Positions 25,481 through 34,498 of a DNA stretch of 63,894 nucleotides are shown here, one piece after another. The position numbers were made by a program, and so were the translations under genes. The DNA is from Clostridium sp. (GTDB lineage: Bacteria; Cyanobacteriota; Vampirovibrionia; Gastranaerophilales; Gastranaerophilaceae). The DNA is taken from positions 1-63,894 of the forward strand of contig JAHALR010000008.1 of the NCBI GenBank assembly GCA_018362895.1. Reading direction: 5' to 3'. Under the pieces are notes generated by a model. That model was given only the letters and a program-made list of their open reading frames with translations, did no database searches and had not been told where the DNA came from. How positions within the stretch are numbered: the first letter of the stretch is position 1; each line of letters begins with the position of its first letter.

Positions 25481-26152
25481 TTACCAGCTTATTTTACCTT
25501 CGGAAAGAATTCGTGCAGCACAGGCACCACCAGCATTGCTTTTAGCATCCTTTGCACAGCTTTCAGTGCTAATATCGGAAGAATCACCGGCACCATAAGG
25601 GAAAACACCATCTTTAGTAACATAGAAAAAGAAAATATCAATACCTATCATGTTCGGTTTTTTAGGACCGTTTACATCAACCATCATATTAACGCAAGAT
25701 TTGTATGTTACTTTTGAAATATCAAGACCAGCATTACAACCGGCATAAGAGCTTACCAAAAACCAAAGCATACCATCTGCTGTATAAAAAGACGTAGTAG
25801 GTTTAAAGATTTCACTAGGGGTATAAGACTTTCCGTCAAGATACTTCATTGTGTATTTAGTAGATGCAATATTAGGCATTTCCATAACATTCATCTGAGC
25901 CTTATACAAATTTAAAATCTTTTGATTGTCTCCCAATGGCCAGGTAGCTACGTGACCATTTTTTAGTTTAACCATTTTTGTGGCAGACGAAAAAGAAGCA
26001 AAAGCTTTCTGTGCACCTGCAACATAAGATGATTCATCAGCAGCTTTTTTTAATCCAGGTATTGTCATTGACGCAACTACACCTATAATCAGTAAAGTAA
26101 CAAGTACTTCAGCGAGTGTAAATGCTTTTTTTATTGTTGAGATTTTTTTCAT
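25481..26152 (-). CDS. Type IV pilin-like (pseudopilin) protein
   Basis: Encodes 223 aa. The N-terminus is a classic prepilin signal: basic leader MKKISTIKK, then A/FTLAEVLVTLLIIGVV, with Glu5 of the mature protein. Prepilin peptidase would cut before Phe. The C-terminal globular part is Cys-containing (about five Cys) and shares with the next gene the blocks DGMLWF, PNMIGIDIFFFYV and DGVFPYG. These features fit minor pilins or type II secretion pseudopilins. No pilus ATPase, platform or peptidase gene is in the window. Confidence 0.88.
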   Translation of the reverse strand: MKKISTIKKAFTLAEVLVTLLIIGVVASMTIPGLKKAADESSYVAGAQKAFASFSSATKMVKLKNGHVATWPLGDNQKILNLYKAQMNVMEMPNIASTKYTMKYLDGKSYTPSEIFKPTTSFYTADGMLWFLVSSYAGCNAGLDISKVTYKSCVNMMVDVNGPKKPNMIGIDIFFFYVTKDGVFPYGAGDSSDISTESCAKDAKSNAGGACAARILSEGKISW

Positions 26153-26169
26153 GATTAATCCTTTACAAT

Positions 26170-26718
26170 TTAATGGAATGCGGGAACTTTTCCTTCATTT
26201 ATAACTTTATATGTATTATCAAAATCATTATTTGCGGTAGCATCAGGTGAACCGTAAGGGAGTACTCCATTTTCATTGATTCTAAAAGCAAATCTGTCTA
26301 TACCATCTTTGTTTGGAGGGTTCAAACTTGTATTGACATCAACAATAGCCATTCCGCCTGTTCCCAGCGCTGTACCACCATCACCATCTTTTCCATTGTA
26401 AATATACCATGTCATGCCGTTTTGAGATGTTCTGCTTGAGCCTGAAGATTCATTAAACATAATTTGCTCAGCATATCTGTTCATTATTGCTGTTTGATCA
26501 TTCCATGGCCAAAACTTCAAATCACCATACTTGGTTTCAATAGCAGCAGTAGCAGCTGATAAATCACTATGTGCTTTTTTCACCTGTGCAACAATAGTCA
26601 TTTCATCAGAATAGTCTTTTAAAGGAGGAATGGTTAATGCGGAAACAACACCGATAATCGCTAATGTTAAAAGAATTTCAGCAAGAGAAAAAGCTGCGTG
26701 ACGATTATTTTTTTTCAT
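26170..26718 (-). CDS. Type IV pilin-like (pseudopilin) protein
   Basis: Encodes 182 aa. Prepilin leader MKKNNRHAA/FSLAEILLTLAIIGVV with the mature Glu5, followed by the long hydrophobic helix and a polar head. The head matches that of the downstream gene: NGMTWYIY, PNKDGIDRFAFRI and NGVLPYG. AGGATG precedes the ATG. The 17-bp gap to the next pilin gene indicates an operon. The shared C-terminal motif suggests a common fold, with subunits placed in one filament or secretion pseudopilus. Confidence 0.88.
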   Translation of the reverse strand: MKKNNRHAAFSLAEILLTLAIIGVVSALTIPPLKDYSDEMTIVAQVKKAHSDLSAATAAIETKYGDLKFWPWNDQTAIMNRYAEQIMFNESSGSSRTSQNGMTWYIYNGKDGDGGTALGTGGMAIVDVNTSLNPPNKDGIDRFAFRINENGVLPYGSPDATANNDFDNTYKVINEGKVPAFH

Positions 26719-26748
26719 ACTTCATCCTATCTTTATTTATACAAGTTA

Positions 26749-27549
26749 TTATGCATTCAAAGTTGCAAACAGTGCATTGCTCTTTTCTAAGACATCATCT
26801 CTGCATTGCATAACTTCTGAGATATCAAGCCCCAATTGTTCTTTTACAATTGTTTCATCCATAAGGTCTGGCTCATCGTGTGAAATCTTATTAGCAACAT
26901 AAGCAAGAGTGCTTACCTGAGGCATAGATGATGACATAGGATCATGGTGATATTTAATGCAATTTGCAAGTAAAACAGACAACTTCCATTTTTTAGCAAG
27001 CAAAAAGCCTAAATCAGCATGGTTTGTTTCAAACATTTCATTTTCTGCTTCTATAATATCAATACCATTTTTAACCATAGTTCTAACTTTTTGATAAGCC
27101 ATAGTATCAAGAATATTAAAAAGTATTTTTCCTATATCGTGCAAAAATCCTATTGTAAAAGCATCACCAGCATCAACAACACCTGTTCTTTCAGCAAGGA
27201 GTTCACAAGCAACACCACATCTTAAAGAATGCTTCCACATATCACGTCCGCCTTGAGAGGTAAGCATAGGTTTCATTGCAACTGCGATGATAATATTTCT
27301 TGTTTGAGTCATACCAAGCAAAGCCAGTGCCTTGTTAACTGAAGTAATTTCCTGTGCAAATCCGTAATAAGCAGAGTTCACAAGTTTCAAAACCTGTGAG
27401 GTCAATGCCTGATCATAAGACATAATCTCTGATAATTCTTTTGTTCCGGACTGATCATCTTTAATTACTCCCAGAGCCTTAACTATAACGTTAGGCATAG
27501 CAGGAATTTCTTTTATTTGATCTAATACTTGTGTTGCATCCATTGTCAT
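26749..27549 (-). CDS. HDOD domain protein
   Basis: Encodes 266 aa, essentially one HDOD domain (about 10-210). Visible features are IPAMPNVIVKALGVI, SQVLKLVNSAYYGF, the degenerate HD motif FLHDIGKILFNIL and the YHHDP segment. HDOD proteins are HD-like domains found in signalling proteins; they often act in c-di-GMP-linked or motility control without clear catalysis. It starts 3 bp after ftsX and is the last tightly packed gene of the operon before the pilin genes. Confidence 0.9.
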   Translation of the reverse strand: MTMDATQVLDQIKEIPAMPNVIVKALGVIKDDQSGTKELSEIMSYDQALTSQVLKLVNSAYYGFAQEITSVNKALALLGMTQTRNIIIAVAMKPMLTSQGGRDMWKHSLRCGVACELLAERTGVVDAGDAFTIGFLHDIGKILFNILDTMAYQKVRTMVKNGIDIIEAENEMFETNHADLGFLLAKKWKLSVLLANCIKYHHDPMSSSMPQVSTLAYVANKISHDEPDLMDETIVKEQLGLDISEVMQCRDDVLEKSNALFATLNA

Positions 27550-27552
27550 ATT

Positions 27553-28464
27553 TTATACCTGTAAATGTTTCTTTATTGATAATAAACTTCCGCCAGAACC
27601 GAATCCCACCGCAATAATAAATAACACCAGAATGACTATATTATTCGCTAATACCGGAGCCGGAACAACAAAAAATTCGTGTACTTTTAGCAATCCATTG
27701 TTTACTGCATTTAAGGGAATCAAAGCAATCAGTGCGCCTAAAAAACCATAAATTGCACCTTGCAGAATAAGAGGGATTTTTATATACCAGTTACTGACAC
27801 CCATCAGCCTCATTATCTCTATTTCCTCTTTTCTGGATTGGATTACTAATTGTATTGTATTATTAATTATTGTAATTGTCAAAATAGCCACCAGCACAAC
27901 AACAACAAGTGTAATCGAGTGTACAACATTGTTGAAAAATTGCATTTTTTTAGCTATATCCTGAGCATAATTTAAATCTTCAACAGCGCTGTATGTTTTA
28001 ATTTTGTTAAATACAAGATTCACATTTTCAGGTTTGTCAACCTTTACATGTAATGTATCAGGCAAAGGATTTTCCATGTTGGGTACATCGATTTCTCTTT
28101 TCAAATTATTCCATGAGTGCTCTTTGGGAATAATTTTTACACGTTCTACATGCTCCAAGCCTCTTATTTCAGTAGCAACCTGTTTTGTATCAGCAGAAGA
28201 TTTTAAATATACTGAAATTTCAAGAACATTTCCAAGTTCTTGAACAAAAGAGGTTACAGAAAGTGTTGTTCTAAAAAGAGCACCAAAGATTGTTAAAATA
28301 GCAGCCATTGTGGTAATGATAGCAAGATTTATCCAGCCTGTTCTTTTTATGCCATATACTGTTTCGAGAGCTATTCTATAAACAATTCTAAGCTCTTTCA
28401 GCCAATCTTTTGGAATATGTGCTTTTACTTTTTTCTTTATTATATTTCTAGTTGTATCACTCAT
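27553..28464 (-). CDS. ftsX: Cell division protein FtsX
   Basis: Encodes 303 aa. Membrane subunit of FtsEX, which drives peptidoglycan hydrolases at the septum. Cytoplasmic N-terminus, TM1 near 45-65 (INLAIITTMAAILTIFGAL), a periplasmic loop (about 70-185) for hydrolase or adaptor binding, then three C-terminal helices (ITLVVVVLVAILTITII, GAIYGFLGALIALIPL, ANNIVILVLFIIAVGFG) with the FtsX-type EEIEIMRLMGVSNWYI coupling segment. It follows ftsE by 31 bp. Confidence 0.95.
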   Translation of the reverse strand: MSDTTRNIIKKKVKAHIPKDWLKELRIVYRIALETVYGIKRTGWINLAIITTMAAILTIFGALFRTTLSVTSFVQELGNVLEISVYLKSSADTKQVATEIRGLEHVERVKIIPKEHSWNNLKREIDVPNMENPLPDTLHVKVDKPENVNLVFNKIKTYSAVEDLNYAQDIAKKMQFFNNVVHSITLVVVVLVAILTITIINNTIQLVIQSRKEEIEIMRLMGVSNWYIKIPLILQGAIYGFLGALIALIPLNAVNNGLLKVHEFFVVPAPVLANNIVILVLFIIAVGFGSGGSLLSIKKHLQV

Positions 28465-28495
28465 AATTTTTCTCTAATTGCTATTTTTATTTGGA

Positions 28496-29170
28496 CTATT
28501 CATAAGTTCCAGCCTGAACGTCTCTTATAATCTGACCGTCTTCAAGCGTCAAAACTCTTTTTCTGAAATAATCAACCATCGTATGATCATGTGTAGAAAT
28601 TAAAACAGTAATTCCCTTCTGGTTAATCTGCTCAAGAATTTGCATAATTTCCATAGAGTTTTTAGGATCAAGGTTACCTGTCGGCTCATCCGCAATCAAA
28701 AGCGGAGGACCATTAACAATTGCACGGGCAATGCTAACTCTTTGCTGTTCACCACCTGACAATTCAGAAGGCTTAGCTCTCATTTTATCAACAAGACCAA
28801 CAACCTTTAAGGCACCTGTTACTCTTGCTTCTATCTCTTTGGAGCTCATACCTAACGTACGAATCACATACGCACAATTATCATAAACACTCATATTTTG
28901 AAGAAGTTTGTAATCCTGAAACACAATTCCCATACATCTTCTCAGGTTAGGAACCTTTTCTGAAGGTAGGGTTGCAATATTTATACCACCAATCATTACA
29001 CTTCCGGAAGTAGGCGTTTCCTCTTTATACAACAGTTTCATTAAAGTAGACTTTCCTGCACCCGATGAACCTGTTATAAAGACAAACTCTCCTGACATAA
29101 TATCAAGATTTATGTTTCTTAATGCATAATTATTTTTATATTTCTTTGTAACACCACGAAGTTGAATCAT
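28496..29170 (-). CDS. ftsE: Cell division ATP-binding protein FtsE
   Basis: Encodes 224 aa. ABC ATPase partner of FtsX. Walker A is GSSGAGKST (about 35-43), the signature LSGGEQQRVSIARA is near 137, Walker B LLIADEPTGNLD near 158 and the switch His in STHDH near 193. GIVFQDYKLLQNMSVYDN is typical of FtsE. It follows the C-terminal transketolase gene by 6 bp, so ftsEX is read through from a metabolic operon, or from a promoter within it. Confidence 0.96.
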   Translation of the reverse strand: MIQLRGVTKKYKNNYALRNINLDIMSGEFVFITGSSGAGKSTLMKLLYKEETPTSGSVMIGGINIATLPSEKVPNLRRCMGIVFQDYKLLQNMSVYDNCAYVIRTLGMSSKEIEARVTGALKVVGLVDKMRAKPSELSGGEQQRVSIARAIVNGPPLLIADEPTGNLDPKNSMEIMQILEQINQKGITVLISTHDHTMVDYFRKRVLTLEDGQIIRDVQAGTYE

Positions 29171-29176
29171 CTTTTT

Positions 29177-30118
29177 TTATAATATTCCTTTGATTTTTTC
29201 TGCAAGCTTTTCCGAAGTTAACCCATAATATTCCATTAAAGCTCTCTGTTCTCCGCTTTGTCCGAAAACATCATTTGTGCCTAATCTTAACACTCTGACA
29301 GGGTATTTTTCACTCAACAGCTCACAAACTGCCGAACCAATTCCGCCTATTATCGAATGATTTTCAATTGTCACAACTTTATTAGTTTTCTTTGCAGAAG
29401 CGATTATTGTTTTTTCGTCAATCGGTTTTACAACCGGCATATGAATAACTTCTGCCTTTATACTATTTTCCTCTAAAATTGATGCACAATCAAGCGTTTC
29501 TGCAAGAGTTTCACCATTTGTTAACAAAGTTACATCAGAACCTTCTCTGACAACAATTGCTTTATAAGGATCAAATTTATAATTTTCATCAAAAACATCA
29601 ACAACATTTGTTCTTGCCAGCCTAACATAAACAGGTCCTTTATATTGTGCAGCAAACCTAATAACCTCTCTTGTTTCATTACAATCCGCAGGCACAATAA
29701 CCATCATATTGGGAATTAATCGCATAAGCCCAACATCTTCAAGTGCCTGATGGCTTGCTCCGTCTTCACCAACAGTAACACCGCCATGAGTAGCTACTAT
29801 CTTAACGTTAAATTTAGGATAACAAACAGAATTTCGAATCTGTTCCCATGCACGACCTGTTGCAAACATTGCAAATGTAGATACAAAAGGAATTTTACCG
29901 ACAGTAGAAAGTCCTGCTGCTGTTGTAATAGCATCTTGTTCAGCTATGCCCATATCAAAAAAACGCTCAGGAAACTCCTTGCCAAATTTTGCCGTCTGAG
30001 TAGAAGCAGATAAATCAGCATCCAAAACAACAATATTCTTATTCTTTTGTCCTAGCTCTACCAACGTTTGACCATACATTGCTCTTATAGATTTTTTTTC
30101 TTTTTTCACTTCAGACAT
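29177..30118 (-). CDS. Transketolase, C-terminal subunit
   Basis: Encodes 313 aa, covering the pyrimidine-binding and C-terminal domains of transketolase (IRAMYGQTLVELGQ, FDMGIAEQDAITTAAGLS, GEDGASHQALEDVGLMR and a FGQSGEQRALMEYYGL end). The Glu in GIAEQD activates thiamine diphosphate. In many bacteria transketolase is split in two; here the halves overlap by one base. Together they transfer two-carbon units between sugar phosphates in the pentose phosphate pathway. DXS is an alternative for isolated halves but is normally fused. Confidence 0.93.
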   Translation of the reverse strand: MSEVKKEKKSIRAMYGQTLVELGQKNKNIVVLDADLSASTQTAKFGKEFPERFFDMGIAEQDAITTAAGLSTVGKIPFVSTFAMFATGRAWEQIRNSVCYPKFNVKIVATHGGVTVGEDGASHQALEDVGLMRLIPNMMVIVPADCNETREVIRFAAQYKGPVYVRLARTNVVDVFDENYKFDPYKAIVVREGSDVTLLTNGETLAETLDCASILEENSIKAEVIHMPVVKPIDEKTIIASAKKTNKVVTIENHSIIGGIGSAVCELLSEKYPVRVLRLGTNDVFGQSGEQRALMEYYGLTSEKLAEKIKGIL

Positions 30119-30969
30119 TATATCTGCTCCAATTCTTTTAAGGCTTTTTCAAATTCTTCATCATTTGGCGCTTTGCCGTGCCATCCGGCATTATTTTCCA
30201 TAAATGACACCCCTTTACCCTTAACAGTATCAGCTATTACGGCGAAGGGCTTATCGCTGTTAGAGGCCTGGCAAATAGCCTGATAAACAGACTGATGATC
30301 ATGACCATCAATTTGAATTACATTCCACCCAAATGCTCTGATTTTTTCTTCTAAAGGCTCCAGCCCCTTTACAACTTCTGTATTACCGTCAATTTGAAGC
30401 TTATTTCTGTCAATGATAGCAACAAGATTATTAAGCTTATTATGTGAAGCATTCATAAAAGCTTCCCATACACTTCCTTCCTGAAGTTCACCATCACCAA
30501 GAAGCACATAAACCTTCGCAGGATTTTTGTCTAATTTCAATCCCAAAGCAATTCCACAAGCGATAGACAAACCCTGTCCAAGAGAACCTGTTGAAACTTC
30601 AATGCCGTTTAAAGAGGTACAGCTTGGATGTCCTTGAAGTTTTGAGCCCAATTTTCTGAAAGTTTTAAGCTCGTTTTCTGGGAAATATCCTAATCTGCAT
30701 AATACAGAATACAGCGCAGAAGAAGCGTGTCCTTTAGACAAAACAAAACGGTCTCTTTTTTCAAAATCACAATCTTTATCCCATTCAGGACAATGCTTCA
30801 TACACTTTAAGTATAGTGTTGCAAGTATTTCTACACAGCTCAAACTTCCTCCCGGATGTCCGGATTTTGCATTATGAATCATTTGTAGGATATCTTTTCT
30901 CATATTATTGCAGAGTTTTTTAAGCTCTTTTACTTCATCGGATGAGAGTTCATTGGATTGATTAATCAT
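30118..30969 (-). CDS. Transketolase, N-terminal subunit
   Basis: Encodes 283 aa, the thiamine-diphosphate-binding half: KSGHPGGSLSCVEIL near 38, RFVLSKGHASSALYSVLC, GSLGQGLSIACGIALG and the GDGELQEGSVWEAFMNASHN metal/cofactor motif near 155. Its TAA overlaps the ATG of the C-terminal subunit (one base), ensuring balanced synthesis. It lies 41 bp after wecG. Confidence 0.94.
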   Translation of the reverse strand: MINQSNELSSDEVKELKKLCNNMRKDILQMIHNAKSGHPGGSLSCVEILATLYLKCMKHCPEWDKDCDFEKRDRFVLSKGHASSALYSVLCRLGYFPENELKTFRKLGSKLQGHPSCTSLNGIEVSTGSLGQGLSIACGIALGLKLDKNPAKVYVLLGDGELQEGSVWEAFMNASHNKLNNLVAIIDRNKLQIDGNTEVVKGLEPLEEKIRAFGWNVIQIDGHDHQSVYQAICQASNSDKPFAVIADTVKGKGVSFMENNAGWHGKAPNDEEFEKALKELEQI

Positions 30970-31010
30970 TTTAAATCCTTACTAGGGTAAACAAATCTAC
31001 CGTTAAAATA

Positions 31011-31772
31011 CTAAAAATTTTTTTTAAATTTTTCTTTCAAGGCTTCCATTATAACCTGAATCAGGAACAATGGCAAAGTCGGAAATATGCGTTTAAATCG
31101 TGCAGGTTCTTTGACAGTACGATAAAACCACTCCAGTCCAAGCTTCTGATAAACTTCAGGAGCTCGTTTTACCATTCCCGACCAAACATCAAAACTTCCT
31201 CCTACACCTATAAATATAGATTCCGGTATTTCTGCCTTCAATTTTGATATAAAAAACTCCTGTTTAGGCGAACCCAAAGCCACAAAAACAATTTTTGGAG
31301 AAATTGCTTTTATTTCTTCTTTAATAATATTTTCTTCGGAATCATTAAAATAACCGTTTCTTATATAAGTTATATTCAATGATGGATGTTCTTCTCTGAG
31401 ATTTGATACAGCTTTTTGAATAATTTCTTCTTTCGCTCCAAGCATTCCAATAGAATAGCCTTCCAATTCGCACAATCCTATAAGCTTTTTAGAAAACTCA
31501 ATTCCTGGAATATTTTCCTGATTTATTCCTTTTACCTTTAAAGCAAGTTTTATCCCCACACCGTCGGGTATAACAAGATCAGCTTCATTAATGATTCTGC
31601 CAAAGTCATCATTCTTTCGTCCGTTTGCTATCATTTCCGGGTTGATAGTAACTATTTGCATTCCTTTGTTTTCTTTCAAATATTGATGAACAAATTGAAC
31701 TGCATCATCAAAATTGAACAAATCCACATCAAATCCTAAAATTGATTCTTTTTTTCTCTGTAAACATTCCAT
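31011..31772 (-). CDS. WecG/TagA/CpsF family glycosyltransferase
   Basis: Encodes 253 aa. GT26 family enzymes transfer N-acetylmannosamine (or its uronic acid) onto polyprenyl-diphosphate-GlcNAc in surface polymer synthesis. Motifs are TINPEMIANGRKN, the Asp region EADLVIPDGVGI, GIEFSKKLI, VALGSPKQEFFI, GVGGSFDVWSG and the basic C-terminal patch RAPEVYQKLGLEWFYRTVKE. The ATG at 31772 is preferred, because the in-frame TTG at 31811 lies in the -35 box. Together with wecB at 48558 it suggests a ManNAc-containing surface glycan. Confidence 0.92.
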   Translation of the reverse strand: MECLQRKKESILGFDVDLFNFDDAVQFVHQYLKENKGMQIVTINPEMIANGRKNDDFGRIINEADLVIPDGVGIKLALKVKGINQENIPGIEFSKKLIGLCELEGYSIGMLGAKEEIIQKAVSNLREEHPSLNITYIRNGYFNDSEENIIKEEIKAISPKIVFVALGSPKQEFFISKLKAEIPESIFIGVGGSFDVWSGMVKRAPEVYQKLGLEWFYRTVKEPARFKRIFPTLPLFLIQVIMEALKEKFKKNF

Positions 31773-31782
31773 AATGTTTTTT

Positions 31783-31811
31783 ATTTTATATAATTTATTA
31801 AAATCTTGCAA
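31783..31811 (-). promoter_or_regulatory. Promoter of the wecG-like operon, nearly leaderless
   Basis: On the minus strand TTGCAA (31811-31806), a 17-nt spacer and TAAAAT (31788-31783), ten bases before the ATG at 31772. There is no Shine-Dalgarno sequence, and the predicted leader is only a few bases. Confidence 0.55.
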
Positions 31812-31887
31812 TCAATTAAAAAAACTTTTAAATTGTTTTTTTTTGTGCCTATAATAAAGAAAAATAGACAAGAAAAGGAAAAGACAA

Positions 31888-32562
31888 ATGCAAGCAAGAA
31901 GAGCTGCAAGAGAATTAACATTGATATTATTTTCTCAATTTGATAAAAAAATTACACAATATACACAAACAGAGTTTGAAGATATTATTCTGAAATCAGT
32001 TAGAACATTGACAAACAATGCGGCAGATGAACTAAAAACATCCGCCGGTGCGATTCTTGCGATGAAAGAATATGTTGACAACTATGAAGCAGACAGTCCT
32101 GTTAACCTGAAAAGACCTATTCAGGCAAACAATATTCCTGTTGCTCTTCCTATGACATCGGATTTAAGAGGTAGGCTAGATGAATTGCTAGGAATTTGTG
32201 AAAAAGTTGTATTGGCTTTGGAAATTGCGGAAATGACAGCTCTTGAACACACAGGAGAAGTCAAAAACTATGTAATCCAGCTTGCAAACACATATAAAGA
32301 AAACGGACAAGAAATTGATTCGCTAATCCAAAAATTTGCTCATGGCTGGGATATCGACAGACTTGTAAAAATAGACAAAGATATTTTACGAATAGCAATT
32401 TCAGAATTGCTTTTTGTTGAAGGTGTACCGGTAAAAGTTGTTATAGATGAAGCACTTGAACTGGCTAAAAAATATTCAACAGATGATTCCTCATCTTTCA
32501 TCAACGGAATTTTAGGAAAAGTTGTTGAAGAAAAGAAAGCACGTGACAAAGAAAAAGCTTAA
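31888..32562 (+). CDS. nusB: Transcription antitermination factor NusB
   Basis: Encodes 224 aa. NusB binds boxA RNA with NusE in rRNA antitermination. The start RRAARELTLILFSQFD and the C-terminal core (DRLVKIDKDILRIAISELLF, VPVKVVIDEALELAKKYS, SSFINGILGKVVEE) are clear. The protein is about 80 residues longer than the E. coli form because of an insert between them (about 40-130), as in the longer cyanobacterial NusB proteins. A TATAAT box at 31850-31855 and AAGGAAAAG before the ATG are seen. Overlaps none; 8 bp from ftsY. Confidence 0.93.
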   Translation: MQARRAARELTLILFSQFDKKITQYTQTEFEDIILKSVRTLTNNAADELKTSAGAILAMKEYVDNYEADSPVNLKRPIQANNIPVALPMTSDLRGRLDELLGICEKVVLALEIAEMTALEHTGEVKNYVIQLANTYKENGQEIDSLIQKFAHGWDIDRLVKIDKDILRIAISELLFVEGVPVKVVIDEALELAKKYSTDDSSSFINGILGKVVEEKKARDKEKA

Positions 32563-32570
32563 TAAAAAAT

Positions 32571-33545
32571 ATGTTTGATTTTTTTAAGAAAAAAACAGAA
32601 GAAAATAATCTGCAAGAAACAAATGAAGAGAAAAAGGGACTTTTTTCTCTAACTTTTGAATCTTTAAAAAAAACAATTGAAAAAACCAGCGAATCTCTTG
32701 TTGGAAATATTATCCAAAAAGTTGAGCAGGAAGAAGAATTTGATGAATTTATTCTTGATGATATGGAAGAACTATTGATAAAAGCTGACCTCGGCGTAAA
32801 TACAGCTTCTTCTATTGTTGATAAGCTTAGAAAAAAAAGTTCAATGAAACCTTCTCAAGTAAAAGAATATCTTCAAAACGAATTTTCACAAATATTAAAT
32901 GCTGCCGGGGCAAACAGCCTGAATTACAAAGACAACGAACTCAATATATATTTTATAGTTGGTGTCAATGGTGCAGGCAAAACCACTCTCATCGGTAAAC
33001 TGGCTCACAGATTCAAAACTCATGGAAAAAAGGTTCTTGTTGCAGCAGGAGATACTTTCAGAGCTGCCGCTGAAGAACAATTAAATATTTGGAGCCAAAG
33101 AGCAGGTGCTGACATTGTGAGAAACGATGGTGCTGATCCGGCTTCTGTTGTTTATGATGCAATACAAAAAGCTAAAAATGAACACTATGATGTAATTCTT
33201 GTTGATACAGCAGGAAGGCTTCAAAACAAATTTAACCTTATGCAAGAGCTTTCAAAAATAAAAGCCGTAATAGATAAAAATGCACCTGAATCACTAAAAG
33301 AATCAATTCTTGTTCTTGATGCCAACACAGGTCAAAACGGTCTATCTCAAGCAAAGGTATTTACTGAATGCGTAAATCTTACTTCAGTTGCACTTACAAA
33401 ACTTGATGGTTCTGCAAAAGGCGGAATTATTATAGGAATAGCAAAAGAAATGAATCTACCTGTAAAGCTTATAGGGGTAGGCGAAAAAATGGATGATTTA
33501 AAAGATTTTGAAGCAAATGAATTCATAAAAGCTTTATTTTCATAA
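32571..33545 (+). CDS. ftsY: Signal recognition particle receptor FtsY
   Basis: Encodes 324 aa. SRP receptor GTPase that docks ribosome-nascent chains at the membrane. A short charged A domain (1-25) is followed by the helical N domain and the G domain: GVNGAGKTTLIGKL near 126, DTFRAAAEEQL near 157, VDTAGRLQ near 208, TKLDGSAKGG near 275 and the closing GVGEKMDDL. It lacks the long acidic A domain of E. coli, as in many bacteria. Probably co-transcribed with nusB. Confidence 0.96.
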   Translation: MFDFFKKKTEENNLQETNEEKKGLFSLTFESLKKTIEKTSESLVGNIIQKVEQEEEFDEFILDDMEELLIKADLGVNTASSIVDKLRKKSSMKPSQVKEYLQNEFSQILNAAGANSLNYKDNELNIYFIVGVNGAGKTTLIGKLAHRFKTHGKKVLVAAGDTFRAAAEEQLNIWSQRAGADIVRNDGADPASVVYDAIQKAKNEHYDVILVDTAGRLQNKFNLMQELSKIKAVIDKNAPESLKESILVLDANTGQNGLSQAKVFTECVNLTSVALTKLDGSAKGGIIIGIAKEMNLPVKLIGVGEKMDDLKDFEANEFIKALFS

Positions 33546-33592
33546 AAATTAATATACTAACAAAAAAATATAATTCTCTACTTTATAAAAGT

Positions 33593-34498
33593 ATGTTTAT
33601 ACAATCAATTCATTTCGATAAAATATCTTTTAAAAAGAAAAAAACTAATCGTACAGCTAAAATTATGCTGCCTACTTTATTATTAATAGGCACTCCTTTA
33701 ATTGATGCAAATATAAAATCTGATGCATTTATTAAAAGTGAAACAAAAACTTTTATCCCTAAAGAAATTAGGGAATTATCTTCTACAAATATTGCAGAAA
33801 AAGTAGGTATTGATACAAAAGACTATTTTATAAAAAGAGCATTGAAAAACAAAACCATTACAATTGATGCAGGTCACGGAGGAACAACAAAAGATCAAAC
33901 AACCTTCTCCAAACCGTACGGAACAAAATATTATGACAATAAAAATAAAAAATGGATATATGAAAAAGATATAAATCTAAAAATTGCAAAAGAAATTGAG
34001 AATATTCTTAAACAGACCGGTGCTAACATAGTAATGACAAGAGATTCAGATAGTTACATTACACTTACTGACAGAGCAGAAAAAGCTAACGAATCAAAGT
34101 CTAATATGTTTGTATCAATACACGTGAATGCAAATAAAAGCAAAAAAATTAACGGTCCTGAAATATATTTATGTACAAAGAGCACAAAAACTGACACGCA
34201 AAAAGCAGCAAAAAATTTAGCAGAACAATTAAACAAAAGACTGACAACTTTATACAAAATAAATGAAAATAAAATCAGATACGTAGGGTTTAATGTATTA
34301 AAAGATACAGAAAATATACCTGGTGTTCTGGTAGAGACCGGCTATTTAACAAATCAAAAAGACAGAGATTTTTTAATTAATGAAGAAAATCAACTAAAAC
34401 TTGCAAAAGAAATTGCCGGAGGTATAATCGATTTTTGGCTTCAAAAACAAGAAGAAAAAGATAATGCTCTATTTTTTGCAGGAAATACAAAAAACTAA
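33593..34498 (+). CDS. N-acetylmuramoyl-L-alanine amidase (Amidase_3)
   Basis: Encodes 301 aa. Zinc amidase that cuts the amide bond between muramic acid and the peptide stem. The catalytic domain (about 95-285) shows TIDAGHGG (zinc His), EKDINLKIAKEI (zinc Glu), FVSIHVNA (zinc His) and VLVETGYLTN with the catalytic Glu. An N-terminal basic stretch followed by a hydrophobic helix (IMLPTLLLIGTPLIDA, about 20-37) is a signal sequence or anchor. No substrate-binding repeats or AMIN domain. A plausible client of FtsEX, encoded 5 kb away, but this is unproven. Confidence 0.9.
   Translation: MFIQSIHFDKISFKKKKTNRTAKIMLPTLLLIGTPLIDANIKSDAFIKSETKTFIPKEIRELSSTNIAEKVGIDTKDYFIKRALKNKTITIDAGHGGTTKDQTTFSKPYGTKYYDNKNKKWIYEKDINLKIAKEIENILKQTGANIVMTRDSDSYITLTDRAEKANESKSNMFVSIHVNANKSKKINGPEIYLCTKSTKTDTQKAAKNLAEQLNKRLTTLYKINENKIRYVGFNVLKDTENIPGVLVETGYLTNQKDRDFLINEENQLKLAKEIAGGIIDFWLQKQEEKDNALFFAGNTKN

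Noticed and set aside
31773..31811. TTG start of the WecG-type gene at 31811
   Set aside because: These bases make a good -35/-10 promoter, so translation should begin at ATG 31772.
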